In this document: positions 43,642 to 51,650 of the stretch, one piece after another | Position numbering within the stretch: position 1 is the first letter of the stretch | Layout: each line of letters opens with the position of its first letter | Source of the DNA: CAZAEL01 sp964484135 | Lineage (GTDB): Bacteria > Elusimicrobiota > Elusimicrobia > FEN-1173 | Length of the DNA stretch: 59,517 bases | Assembly (NCBI GenBank): GCA_964484135.1 | Contig: CAZAEL010000010.1 | Location: forward strand, 1 to 59,517 | Direction of reading: 5' to 3' | Made by a program: the position numbers and the translations under genes | Notes under the pieces: generated by a model | What the model saw: only the letters and a program-made list of their open reading frames with translations | Database searches by the model: none | What the model was told of the DNA's origin: nothing

Positions 43642-44931
43642 TTAAACCACCATCTCGAAACGTTTCGCGGCGCCGGCGGGGCGGTCGGGGGAAAGGCGGG
43701 GCAGCTGCACGATGAGCCGGTTCCCGCGCTGACCGGACATGACCGCGATCCGGCCGCCGTGGTGCAGGACGATCTTCCGGCTGATGTGGAGCGCCAACCC
43801 CAGGCCTTTTCCCCGGCCCGGGAACGTCGCCAAGGGATCGAAGAAACGGGGCAGGTCCTCCAGCGACAAGGCCGGGCCGCCGTCCTCAAAGACCACCTGC
43901 ACGGAGTCATCCTCCCCGCCCTGCAGTCGCGTGAGGACCCGGACCTCCCCTTCCGCCGGCGTGGCCTGGCACGCGTAAAAGAGGAAATTTTGGAAGGCCT
44001 GCTGCAGCCACACCGGGTTCAGGAAAATCCGGTCGTCGGCCGCCTGAAAATCCTTGGTCAAGCGGAGGCGCTTGGCGCGGATTTCGCCCTGGGCGCGCAG
44101 GGCCGCGTCCTCCAGGAGGGCGTGGAGCGCCCCTTCCTGCAGGGAGATCTCATGGCGTCCCAGCAGGGACAGGTTTTCGAGGATCATCTTGGAAAGCCGC
44201 ACCGCGGATTCGACCCTCTCGATGTCCCGGCGGCCGGGTTCCCCCGACAGGGCGTGGGTCTTCAGGATCTGGGCGCTCCCCAGGATCACGGTCAGGGCGC
44301 CGTTCAGGTCGTGCACGCCCCGGCCCAAAAGGGCGTCCGACAGGGATTTCCCCGCCGATGGTGGGGCGTCCCCGCTTTCGGTGAGGCCCGCGTCCAGATC
44401 CTGGCGCCGGCGGGAGGCGGAAACCCGCACCGCCCGCTCCGAGGCGGCCAGCCGCCCCGTGACCGAGGCGGCCAGAAGCAGCAGCCCGGCCTGGCTCGAC
44501 AACTTCAGCCAGTCCAACGCGTCCAGACGTCCCGGCCGGCTCCAAAAGAGATGGCCCTGCAGCAGCACGAGGAACGCCGTGGTGAGCCACACGCCGGCCT
44601 GTTCGAACAGCAGGCAGGCGCTGAACAGGGGCAGGAGGTACATCACCCACAGGTAGGACTCCGCGCCCCCCGAAAAATGGATGGCCCAGGTGATGATCAC
44701 GCCGTTGACGACCACGGAGACGGCGGTCAGGGCGGGAGAGCGCCTGTCCTGCATCAGGAACCGGTTGAAGAGGAAGTTGAACCCCAGGAAAGCCAGGAAG
44801 GTGAAGAGGATCTGGGGATAGACGAACGTCGGATGGTGGCGGAAGAGGAACGCCAGGGTCAGGAGGAAGACGGAAAAAACGATCTCGTGGGCGGTCTTGA
44901 GCTCCACCGGAAAGAAAGAGGCGGATTTCAT
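43642..44931 (-). CDS. membrane-bound sensor histidine kinase
   Basis: A 429-residue kinase with six N-terminal helices (residues about 10-180: IVFSVFLLTLAFLF, ILFTFLAFLGFNFLF, LTAVSVVVNGVIITWAI, YLWVMYLLPLFSACLLF, VWLTTAFLVLLQG, LSSQAGLLLLAASVTG). A HisKA motif GRGVHDLNGALTVILGSAQ with a non-consensus HDLN is present, with ATPase boxes FLFYACQA (divergent N box) and GRGKGLGLALHISR. It overlaps the GGDEF gene by ATGA. It is the only visible membrane sensor of the cluster and could be its input. Confidence 0.88.
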   Translation of the reverse strand: MKSASFFPVELKTAHEIVFSVFLLTLAFLFRHHPTFVYPQILFTFLAFLGFNFLFNRFLMQDRRSPALTAVSVVVNGVIITWAIHFSGGAESYLWVMYLLPLFSACLLFEQAGVWLTTAFLVLLQGHLFWSRPGRLDALDWLKLSSQAGLLLLAASVTGRLAASERAVRVSASRRRQDLDAGLTESGDAPPSAGKSLSDALLGRGVHDLNGALTVILGSAQILKTHALSGEPGRRDIERVESAVRLSKMILENLSLLGRHEISLQEGALHALLEDAALRAQGEIRAKRLRLTKDFQAADDRIFLNPVWLQQAFQNFLFYACQATPAEGEVRVLTRLQGGEDDSVQVVFEDGGPALSLEDLPRFFDPLATFPGRGKGLGLALHISRKIVLHHGGRIAVMSGQRGNRLIVQLPRLSPDRPAGAAKRFEMVV

Positions 44932-45979
44932 GGGTTGGGGTCGTCCGTCCGACGGGACGGACCGGAGGCCGGGACGCCCGCCTCTCCGGGCCGGTCGCTG
45001 CGGCGGTCTTTGAGGAACAGGCTGCCCCGCCTGTCCGGGCGGCCTTTCAAGTAACGCTTGATTTCGGCCGCGATGTCCACCACCCGGCCGTAATGGGGGA
45101 GCCGCCGGCGCTCGTTGGTGACCACGGCGATGGAAAGGGACATGAAGGGGAACCGCCGTTCCTGGCCCTGGCGGTCCTTCGCGGGCAGGTACCCCTGGGC
45201 CCGGTGCTCGGCGTTGTAATAGGAGGGGGCCCTGCCGTCGAACCGCGCGGCGGCCTCCCGGGCGACCGTCTCGCACGCGGAGGGCCTGGTCAGCAACACG
45301 AAATCGTCCCCGCCGATGTGCCCCAAAAAATCTTCCGGATNNNNNNNNNNCCCGCCGACGTCAGCACCTCCAGGAGCATGGCGGCGGTTTCCTGGATCAC
45401 CAAGTCCCCCATGGCGTATCCGTAGAAGTCGTTGAAAGCCTTGAAGTGGTCGATGTCCGCATAGAGGAAAGCCAGCGGTTCCTGGGCGGCCAGCCGCCGG
45501 TTGACCTCCTCCTCGATGGAAGGGGCGCCCGGCAGGCGCGTCATGGGATGGGCGGAGAGATACCGCCTGTGCCGCCCCAGGATGCCCTCCACCCGGGCGA
45601 TGAGTTCGGGGATCTCGAAGGGCTTGGTGATGTAGTCGTCCGCCCCCAGCTCGAAACCCGCCACCTTGTCCTCCACGCCCCCTTGCCCGGTGAGCAGGAT
45701 CACGGGGATCATCCGGGTGTGGATGTTCCGCCGCAGCTCCCGCAGCACCTCCCGCCCGTTCTTGACGGGCATGTTGATGTCCAGCAGGATGAGGTCCGGC
45801 TTTTCCGCCTCGGCCAGGGCCACCGCCTCCGCGCCGTCCAGGGCGCTGGTCAGGCGGTAGGGCGGAAAGCCCAGGCTCCGCTTCAGCACGGACTGGACCA
45901 CCGCCTCGTCGTCGGCGACCAGGATCCTTTTGTTGGTTCCGTTCGTTTTCCCGTTTCCGGTCATATCATGCAACCCCAT
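44928..45979 (-). CDS. receiver-GGDEF diguanylate cyclase, interrupted by an assembly gap
   Basis: The N-terminal part (45979 down to the gap) is a receiver: RILVADDEAVVQS, LILLDINMPVKNG, ILLTGQ, ITKPFEIPE, followed by the GGDEF start HPMTRLPG and LYADIDHFKAFND. After ten N the frame resumes as HIGGDDFVLLTRPS (a GGDDF active motif) and ends DDPNP. The product would convert two GTP to cyclic di-GMP on phosphorylation. The gap length is arbitrary, so the frame break is an artefact. The Rxx D inhibitory site cannot be judged. Start could also be ATG 45964. Confidence 0.85.
45341..45350. other. assembly gap (ten N)
   Basis: Ten consecutive N inside the GGDEF gene, a placeholder of unknown true size. 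The flanks do not overlap, so the gene cannot be reconstructed from the sequence alone. Confidence 0.99.
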
Positions 45980-46018
45980 CCGTCAGTCAACGCGGCCCGG
46001 CCCGCGGGCCGGGAAACG

Positions 46019-47242
46019 TCACCGGCCGTCCGTTTCACCGGAGGCCTCCCGGATCGTTTGGATCGCGCGCTGCATCACGGGGTCCCGCTTCGGCAAAACC
46101 ACGCGGAAGCGGCTGCCCTCCCCTTCGCGGCTCTGCACCGAGACCTCGCCGCCGTGCATCTCCACGATGCGCCGGACCATGGCCAGCCCCAGCCCCAGCC
46201 CGCCCACCCGCCGCGTCAAATACTCCGCCGCCTGATAAAAACTGTCGAAGACGCGGGAAAGCTTGTCCGCGGGGATGCCGGCGCCGGTGTCCGAGAACGT
46301 CAGGGCCACCCCTTCCCCTTCCGCGCGCCCCTCGATGCGGACCTTCCCGCCCTGCTTGTTGAAGAGGACGGCGTTGAGGAACAGGTGCTTGAAGGCGGTT
46401 TCCAGCAGCTTGGGGGAGGCCCAAAGGATCCGGCTGCCCTTATCCAAAATGACTTCGATCGTGAGGCCGCGGCCCTCCCACTCGGGCTTGTAAGCCCGCA
46501 CGATCAACTCCAACAGCTTGTCCACGTCCACCGAGGTCCGATAAAAATCCGGGGATTCTTTCTGCAGCTCGGAGAACAGGAGCAGGTTTTCGATGGTGTC
46601 GCGCAGGAGGCGAAGGTTGGACCGAAGCGCCTGAAAAGACCGCTTGCCGCGCTCCGAAGAGATGTCCGGCTCGATCCCCTCCAGGGCGAACAAGGCGGGC
46701 AGGAGCGGCGTCCTGAGCTCATGGTTCACCCGGCCCAAAAAAGACTCCTTCAGGCGTTCCACCTTCTGCAGTTCGCGGTACGCTTCCTGCAGCTCCCGGC
46801 GCAGGGCCCTTTCCCGGTCCAACTCGCGGGAGAGCCGCCGCTTTTCGAAGTGCCGGGCGACCAGCCCCCGCAGGAGCTCCTGGTCGAAGGGCTTGATCAA
46901 ATAATCGCAGGCGCCGTGCTTGAGCACCGGGATGGCGGTCTCCAGGGACGGGAAGGCGGTCATGAGCGCCACGTCCGTCGAAGGGAAGCGGCGGCGGATC
47001 TCCTCCACCAAGCGGGCGCCGTCCACGCGGCCGGGCATGGTCAAATCCGTCAGGACGAAAGCCACGTCGTGGGACTCCAGGTGCGCCAGGGCCCGTTCCC
47101 CGTCTTCCGCGGTGTGCACCGCAAAGCCCAGCTTGGACAGGGTGCGCTGACAGACCGCGCGGACGGACTCCTCGTCGTCCACCACCAAAATTTCCTCCCG
47201 CGCCTCGGGCGCGGAGAAATTCTGCGGCCCTTGCGGCTTCAT
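46019..47242 (-). CDS. receiver-histidine kinase hybrid
   Basis: A 407-residue soluble protein from ATG 47242. Receiver at about 15-135: ILVVDDEESVRAV, FVLTDLTMPGRVDG, ALMTAF, LIKPFDQE. Coiled-coil linker rich in ELDRERALRRELQEAY, then the kinase: GRVNHELRTPLLPALF with phospho-His and boxes HLFLNAVLFNK, FSDTGAGIPADKLS and GGLGLGLAMVRRI. It overlaps the single receiver gene by ATGA. An 18-bp perfect palindrome (45996-46013) separates it from the GGDEF gene. Confidence 0.9.
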   Translation of the reverse strand: MKPQGPQNFSAPEAREEILVVDDEESVRAVCQRTLSKLGFAVHTAEDGERALAHLESHDVAFVLTDLTMPGRVDGARLVEEIRRRFPSTDVALMTAFPSLETAIPVLKHGACDYLIKPFDQELLRGLVARHFEKRRLSRELDRERALRRELQEAYRELQKVERLKESFLGRVNHELRTPLLPALFALEGIEPDISSERGKRSFQALRSNLRLLRDTIENLLLFSELQKESPDFYRTSVDVDKLLELIVRAYKPEWEGRGLTIEVILDKGSRILWASPKLLETAFKHLFLNAVLFNKQGGKVRIEGRAEGEGVALTFSDTGAGIPADKLSRVFDSFYQAAEYLTRRVGGLGLGLAMVRRIVEMHGGEVSVQSREGEGSRFRVVLPKRDPVMQRAIQTIREASGETDGR

Positions 47243-47646
47243 GGAAAAAGCTTCTCCTCCGGAGCCCCGTCCGCGCCGCCCCGGCGGTCGAGGCACCTCT
47301 GAATGGCGGCCTGCAGTTCTTCGATTTCGAAAGGCTTGCAGATGCATTCGTCGATGCCCAGGCGGGACTCCTTGTACAATCGGTCCTCCGGCGTGAGGGA
47401 GCCGGTGATGACGATGATCCGCGCCTGCGGGGAAAGGGCCCGCAGCGAGCGGATCACGTCCACGCCGTGCCCGTCCGGAAGGCGCAAATCCGTGATCAAC
47501 AGGTCCGGCGCCCCCCGCTTCAGGCTGGCTTCCGCCTCCCCCACCGTGCCGGCCATGGTCAATTCATACTCGCCGCGGCCCAGCAGGCGCCGGCACAGGC
47601 GCTGAACGATCTCTTCGTCTTCCACCAGCAGGATTTTCTTTTTCAT
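47239..47646 (-). CDS. single-domain response regulator
   Basis: A 135-residue receiver: ILLVEDEEIVQRL, LLITDLRLPDGHG (phospho-Asp), IIVITGSL and ICKPFEIEE. No output domain. It overlaps the kinase gene upstream (stop of the next gene) by ATGA at both ends (47239-47242 and 47643-47646). It would serve as a phosphate shuttle between the flanking kinases. Confidence 0.92.
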   Translation of the reverse strand: MKKKILLVEDEEIVQRLCRRLLGRGEYELTMAGTVGEAEASLKRGAPDLLITDLRLPDGHGVDVIRSLRALSPQARIIVITGSLTPEDRLYKESRLGIDECICKPFEIEELQAAIQRCLDRRGGADGAPEEKLFP

Positions 47647-49310
47647 GGGAGCATGGCCGGGAATTCCAAGATGAACCGGGTCCCCTGTCCCGGCTCGCTT
47701 TCCACGCGCAGGGTCCCTCCGTGCTGCTGCACGATGCCGTAGGAGATGGAGAGGCCCAGGCCCGTCCCCTTGCCCACCGGCTTGGTGGTGAAGAAGGGAT
47801 CGAACACCTTGTTGATGTGCTCCGCCGGGATGCCGCAGCCGTTGTCCTGGAACGTCACCCGGACCCGTTCCCCGTCCGCCTCGCTTTTGATCACGATCCG
47901 GCCGTCCTTGCGGCCCTCCAGGGCCTGGCGGGCGTTGGTCAAAAGGTTCAGGAACACCTGCTGGAGCTGGTTGGGGTCGGCGGAGATCCGCGGCAGGCCC
48001 TCCGCCGCCTCGTGGACGACGCTCACGCCCGAGGTGACCAGATCGTACCGCACCAGCCGAAGGGTGCTCTCCACCAGGGAAACCATTTGCGTGGGCTCCC
48101 GCTTGGGTTCCTTGCGGTGGCTGAACTGCAGCAGGTTCTGGATGATCTGCCGGCAGCGCTGGCTTTGTTTGTAGATCCCCTCCAGGTCCTCCTTTTGCTG
48201 CCCGGAGAGCCCCTCTTCCTGGAGCAGGAGCTGGGCGAAGCCCATGATGCCCGTGAGGGGGTTGTTCAGCTCGTGGGCCACGCCCGCGGCCAGCTGGCCG
48301 ATGGCCGCCAGCTTCTCGCTCTGGACGAGCTGGTTCTTGGTTTCCTCCAAGTCCCGGTACGCGGTCTCCAGCTGCGCCATCCGGCTCTCCAGCTGGCGGT
48401 AGAGCTTGGCGTTGTACACGGCCTGGGCGATCTGAGAGCCGATGATGGTGGCGTTCCGCAAGTCGGGGGCGGAAAAAGGGACCTCCTGGCGGAGCCGGTT
48501 GAAGGTCAACACCCCCAGGACCTGCCCGCCGATGGCCAGCGGATAGACGATGGACGATTTGACGTCGCGCAGGCTGGGGACGTCCGCGAAACGCGGGTCC
48601 TTTTCCAGGGGGCCCACGATCAGGAGGGGCTGCTTCCACTGGGCGGCCCGTCCCGCCACCCGTTCCCCCAGGGACAGCCGCGCGGACTCCTTGACGACCC
48701 CCTCCAGGCCCGCGGAGGCGGCGAGCCGCAGCGTCCCGTCGTCCTCCTCAAGCATGATGGAAACGTCGTCGGCCCGGAGGACGTCCTTCCCGATGCGGCA
48801 GATGGTCGGCAGCAGAACGCCCAGGTCCAGGGAATCGAAAACGGCCTTGCTGGCCTCGTACACGCCCACGACGGCCCTCAGGTCGCTCTTCTCCAGCGCC
48901 TTCCTGACCAGGGCGAACATCTCGCTCAAATGGAACGGTTTTTGGAGGTAGTCGTACGCGCCCATCTTCATGGCGGTCACGGCCGTTTCCACGCTTCCGT
49001 ACCCCGTGGCCATGATCACCTCCATGTCCGGATCCATCTTCTTCATGGTTTCCAGCGTCTTGAGTCCGTCCATCCGCGGCATGTTGATGTCGCAGATCGC
49101 CACCTCGAAGCGTTCCCCCCTCATCAGCTCCAGGGCCGCCGCGCCGTCCGCGGCCTTGGCGACTTCATACCCCGCGGCCCCCAACTCGTTGCACAGCATG
49201 TCCCGTATGCCCCGCTCGTCGTCCACCACCAGGATCTTGACCGGGCCCTTGCCCGCGCGGCCTTCCGCCGCCTCCGGCAGGGGGACGCTTTGCCGCGCTT
49301 CGCCGCTCAC
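47643..49310 (-). CDS. receiver-GAF-histidine kinase hybrid
   Basis: A 555-residue soluble kinase starting at GTG 49310 (MSGEARQSV). Receiver at about 25-145: ILVVDDERGIRDM, VAICDINMPRMDG, IMATGYG, LQKPFHLSE. GAF domain at about 165-305: LGVLLPTICRIGKDVL, SSIVYPLAIGGQVLGVLTF. Kinase: GVAHELNNPLTGIMGFAQ, LLTNARQALEG, DNGCGIPAEHINKVFDPF, GTGLGLSISYGI. Its start overlaps the stop of the REC-DHp gene (GTGA). The open frame farther upstream is not coding. Confidence 0.92.
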   Translation of the reverse strand: MSGEARQSVPLPEAAEGRAGKGPVKILVVDDERGIRDMLCNELGAAGYEVAKAADGAAALELMRGERFEVAICDINMPRMDGLKTLETMKKMDPDMEVIMATGYGSVETAVTAMKMGAYDYLQKPFHLSEMFALVRKALEKSDLRAVVGVYEASKAVFDSLDLGVLLPTICRIGKDVLRADDVSIMLEEDDGTLRLAASAGLEGVVKESARLSLGERVAGRAAQWKQPLLIVGPLEKDPRFADVPSLRDVKSSIVYPLAIGGQVLGVLTFNRLRQEVPFSAPDLRNATIIGSQIAQAVYNAKLYRQLESRMAQLETAYRDLEETKNQLVQSEKLAAIGQLAAGVAHELNNPLTGIMGFAQLLLQEEGLSGQQKEDLEGIYKQSQRCRQIIQNLLQFSHRKEPKREPTQMVSLVESTLRLVRYDLVTSGVSVVHEAAEGLPRISADPNQLQQVFLNLLTNARQALEGRKDGRIVIKSEADGERVRVTFQDNGCGIPAEHINKVFDPFFTTKPVGKGTGLGLSISYGIVQQHGGTLRVESEPGQGTRFILEFPAMLP

Positions 49311-49987
49311 GACGTTCCCTCCCGGTTGTTGGCCGCCCCGGAGAGGACGCTGACGGGCATCATGCGCAGGAGGCGGCGGGCGTTGGTCTCCACGCGGCGA
49401 AGACCCTCTTTTTGCTTTTCCGACAGATCGCCGTACGCCCCCTGGAGGACCAGGGAGGTGTAACCGATGATGACGTTCAACAGGGTCCCCATGACTTTCC
49501 CCCGGCGGGCGGCCTGTTCGGCGGCCCGATCGTCCGCCATGTCCTCCGGGGCCTGGCACAGGTTCATGAGCCGTTTTTTCATGGCCCCCTCCAGCACCCG
49601 CATCATCTCCCCCAGCTGGAAAGGCTTGGACAGATAGTCGTACGCCCCCCGCTTCATGCCCTCCACCGCCGTCTCCAGCGTGGCGTGGCCCGTCATGAGC
49701 ACCACCTCCACGCCGGGACAGTCCGCCTTCAGCAGGCTCAGGGTCTCCAGGCCGCCGAGTTGGGGCATGGTCAGGTCCAGAAAGGCCACGTCCACGGGCT
49801 TTTCCTTGGCCGCCTGGACGCCGGCCATCCCGTCGGCCGCCTCCCACACGCGGTAACCGCGGTCCCCCAGTTCAAAGGCGAGCAGCCGCCGGATGCCGGG
49901 CTCGTCGTCGATGACCAGCACGTTGCCGAGGGCCGCCTTGTCCCCGGCCCCGTTCCCCCTTTTCGCCGTCCCGAAATTTTGTTCCAT
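49307..49987 (-). CDS. receiver with degenerate dimerisation domain lacking the phospho-histidine
   Basis: A 226-residue protein. Receiver at about 20-140: VLVIDDEPGIRRL, VAFLDLTMPQLGG (phospho-Asp), LMTGHAT, LSKPFQLGE. The tail resembles the DHp helices of NtrB-like kinases after their His motif: TLLNVIIGYTSLVLQGAYG, LSEKQKEGLRRVETNARRLL. The H box itself is missing (RRGKVMG replaces it) and there is no ATPase. It may be a phosphorylation-dependent decoy or dimerisation partner for one of the neighbouring kinases. Stop overlaps the next GTG. Confidence 0.82.
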   Translation of the reverse strand: MEQNFGTAKRGNGAGDKAALGNVLVIDDEPGIRRLLAFELGDRGYRVWEAADGMAGVQAAKEKPVDVAFLDLTMPQLGGLETLSLLKADCPGVEVVLMTGHATLETAVEGMKRGAYDYLSKPFQLGEMMRVLEGAMKKRLMNLCQAPEDMADDRAAEQAARRGKVMGTLLNVIIGYTSLVLQGAYGDLSEKQKEGLRRVETNARRLLRMMPVSVLSGAANNREGTS

Positions 49988-50003
49988 AGGCCCCCCGGTG
50001 TTC

Positions 50004-50834
50004 CTAGGCTCGCAAGGTCAACAGCTTGGCCGTGACCGTGGTCTCCAAATAGGGCAGGTCGAACGGCTTGACGATGTAATCGCAGGCGCCCAAGGCCATG
50101 GTTTGTCGCGCGGTGGGCAGGTCGTTGTTGGCGGTGACCATCATGACCGCCAGCTCCTTGTCCGCCTCCCGCACCGCCTTGAGCACGGCCAGGCCGTCCA
50201 TGCCCGGCATGCGCAGGTCCAGGAGCATGAGATGAGGACGCTCCTTCCTGGTCAAAAGCAGGGCCTCCTCCCCGTTGGACGCGGCAAAGACCTGGAACCC
50301 TTTTCCCGTCAAAAAGCGGGTCAAGACATGCCGGATCACCGGTTCGTCGTCCACCACCACGATCCGGCCCCGCGATTCGGCGGGCAGCCGCAGGGGAACA
50401 CGGCCGGAGGCGTCGTCCTCCCCGGCCTCCGACGCGGGAAAAAACCGGAAACGGCCGTCCCCGCCCCCGCCGAGGATGGAACCCACGAGGAGTTCCGCCC
50501 GGCGCAGAAAAACCGCGGGGTCCGCGCCCTTGGCCACGTATCCCGCGCAGCCCGCCTCCGCGGCGCGGGCCTCCGCCTCCGCCGAGGGGCCGACGCCCAG
50601 AAGGGCCACCCGCGCGTGGGGGTCTTCTTTCCTCAGACGTCCCAAAACCCGCCAGCCGTTCCCTTCCGTCCCGCGCACGCCCAGCAAGGTCAGGTCCGGC
50701 CGGTGGGCCCGGAAGGTCAGGAGCCCGTTGGCGCCGTCCGCGGCCACCTGCACGGCATACCCCCCCTTCTCAAGCGCCTCTTGAAGGCGCCGGCCGGAGG
50801 CGACGTCTTCATCGATGATCAACAGTCGGGGCAT
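50004..50834 (-). CDS. tandem receiver protein (first receiver lacks the phospho-Asp)
   Basis: A 276-residue protein from ATG 50834. First receiver: LLIIDEDVASGR and then LTLLGVRGTEGNG, where the phosphorylated Asp is replaced by Gly; the later KGADP still shows a Lys-like end. Second receiver (about 155-276): IVVVDDEPVIRHV, LMLLDLRMPGMDG, MMVTAN, IVKPFDLPY, all intact. It should therefore have one active and one pseudo-receiver. It lies 19 bp after the HTH-receiver gene. Confidence 0.87.
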   Translation of the reverse strand: MPRLLIIDEDVASGRRLQEALEKGGYAVQVAADGANGLLTFRAHRPDLTLLGVRGTEGNGWRVLGRLRKEDPHARVALLGVGPSAEAEARAAEAGCAGYVAKGADPAVFLRRAELLVGSILGGGGDGRFRFFPASEAGEDDASGRVPLRLPAESRGRIVVVDDEPVIRHVLTRFLTGKGFQVFAASNGEEALLLTRKERPHLMLLDLRMPGMDGLAVLKAVREADKELAVMMVTANNDLPTARQTMALGACDYIVKPFDLPYLETTVTAKLLTLRA

Positions 50835-50853
50835 GGCGGGCCGCCTCCTTTCC

Positions 50854-51456
50854 TCAATATCGTGAAACGACGCTGCCCTGGGGCGAAGCGGGCAGGAGCT
50901 TGGCGAGCCTTTCGGTGAGGTCGTCCGGGGCGAACGGCTTGGGAAGGAAATCATCCGCCCCCGCGTCCAGGATCGCCTTTTGGGTCTCCTCGATGCCGTA
51001 GCCGCTGATGGCCAGGATCTTGACGCCCCGCAGGTTTTTGTCGGCGCGGATGGATTCGCAGACCTTGATGCCGTTGACGCCCGGCAGCTGCACGTCCAGG
51101 ATCACGAGGGCGGGCGAGAGCGTGGCCACCTTGTGCCCGGCCGAAAAGCCGTCCTCGGCCTCGTGGATCTCCGCCCCCGCGAATTTCTTGGACACCACCC
51201 GCCGGACGAACCGGCGGACCTCCGCCTCGTCGTCCACGATCAAGATCCGGAGCGCCGCGGCCGGGCCCAGCTCCATGGGCACGGGCAGGTTGAGGACCCG
51301 CAGGAACGCGATCAAATCCGTGTCCCACACCCGGCGGTGCCCGCCGGCCGTGGTAAAGGAAGGGATCCGTCCGTCTTCGATCCATCGTCCCACCGTGGGC
51401 GGCGTGACCTGGCAGAGCCGGGCGATGTCGTAGGTTCCGAAGGTTCTCTTTTTCAT
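50854..51456 (-). CDS. HTH (excisionase/BldC-like)-receiver protein
   Basis: A 200-residue protein with an unusual order: an N-terminal helix-turn-helix (FGTYDIARLCQVTPPTVGRWIEDG, then TTAGGHRRVW, the MerR/excisionase winged-helix wing) followed by a receiver (ILIVDDEAEVRRF, LVILDVQLPGVNG, LAISGYG, LPKPFAPDD). Response regulators normally have the DNA-binding domain at the C-terminus. It is the first gene of the signalling operon after a strong A/T-rich promoter, and may autoregulate it. Start ATG 51456. Confidence 0.9.
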   Translation of the reverse strand: MKKRTFGTYDIARLCQVTPPTVGRWIEDGRIPSFTTAGGHRRVWDTDLIAFLRVLNLPVPMELGPAAALRILIVDDEAEVRRFVRRVVSKKFAGAEIHEAEDGFSAGHKVATLSPALVILDVQLPGVNGIKVCESIRADKNLRGVKILAISGYGIEETQKAILDAGADDFLPKPFAPDDLTERLAKLLPASPQGSVVSRY

Positions 51457-51499
51457 GGGTTGGGGGATCCTCTTTTTTGGCTTTTTTATCTAATTAATG

Positions 51500-51526
51500 T
51501 TTATATTGTTTGTTATGTTTTGTCAA
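51500..51526 (-). promoter_or_regulatory. A/T-rich promoter of the signalling operon
   Basis: TTGACA (51521-51526) and TATAAA (51500-51505) on the minus strand are 15 bp apart in a sharply A/T-rich stretch (51480-51600) before the HTH-receiver gene; TAAACA, two bases farther, gives the standard 17-bp spacing. It is the strongest promoter-like signal in the window. Confidence 0.65.
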
Positions 51527-51594
51527 GTAAATTTTCGCTGCATATCTAAATCATGTTTTAAAATAGATGCAAAATTTATATGCCGGTTCCAAAG

Positions 51595-51624
51595 AAAAAC
51601 CCCTGGTTCCGAAAGAACCAGGGG
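51595..51624 (-). terminator. rho-independent terminator of the AddAB operon
   Basis: A perfect 10-bp hairpin, CCCCTGGTTC (51600-51609) with GAACCAGGGG (51615-51624), loop of five, followed on the minus strand by TTTTTC. It is 27 bp after the AddA stop. Confidence 0.93.
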
Positions 51625-51650
51625 CCGAAGCACCGGGATCCCGTTCCCGG

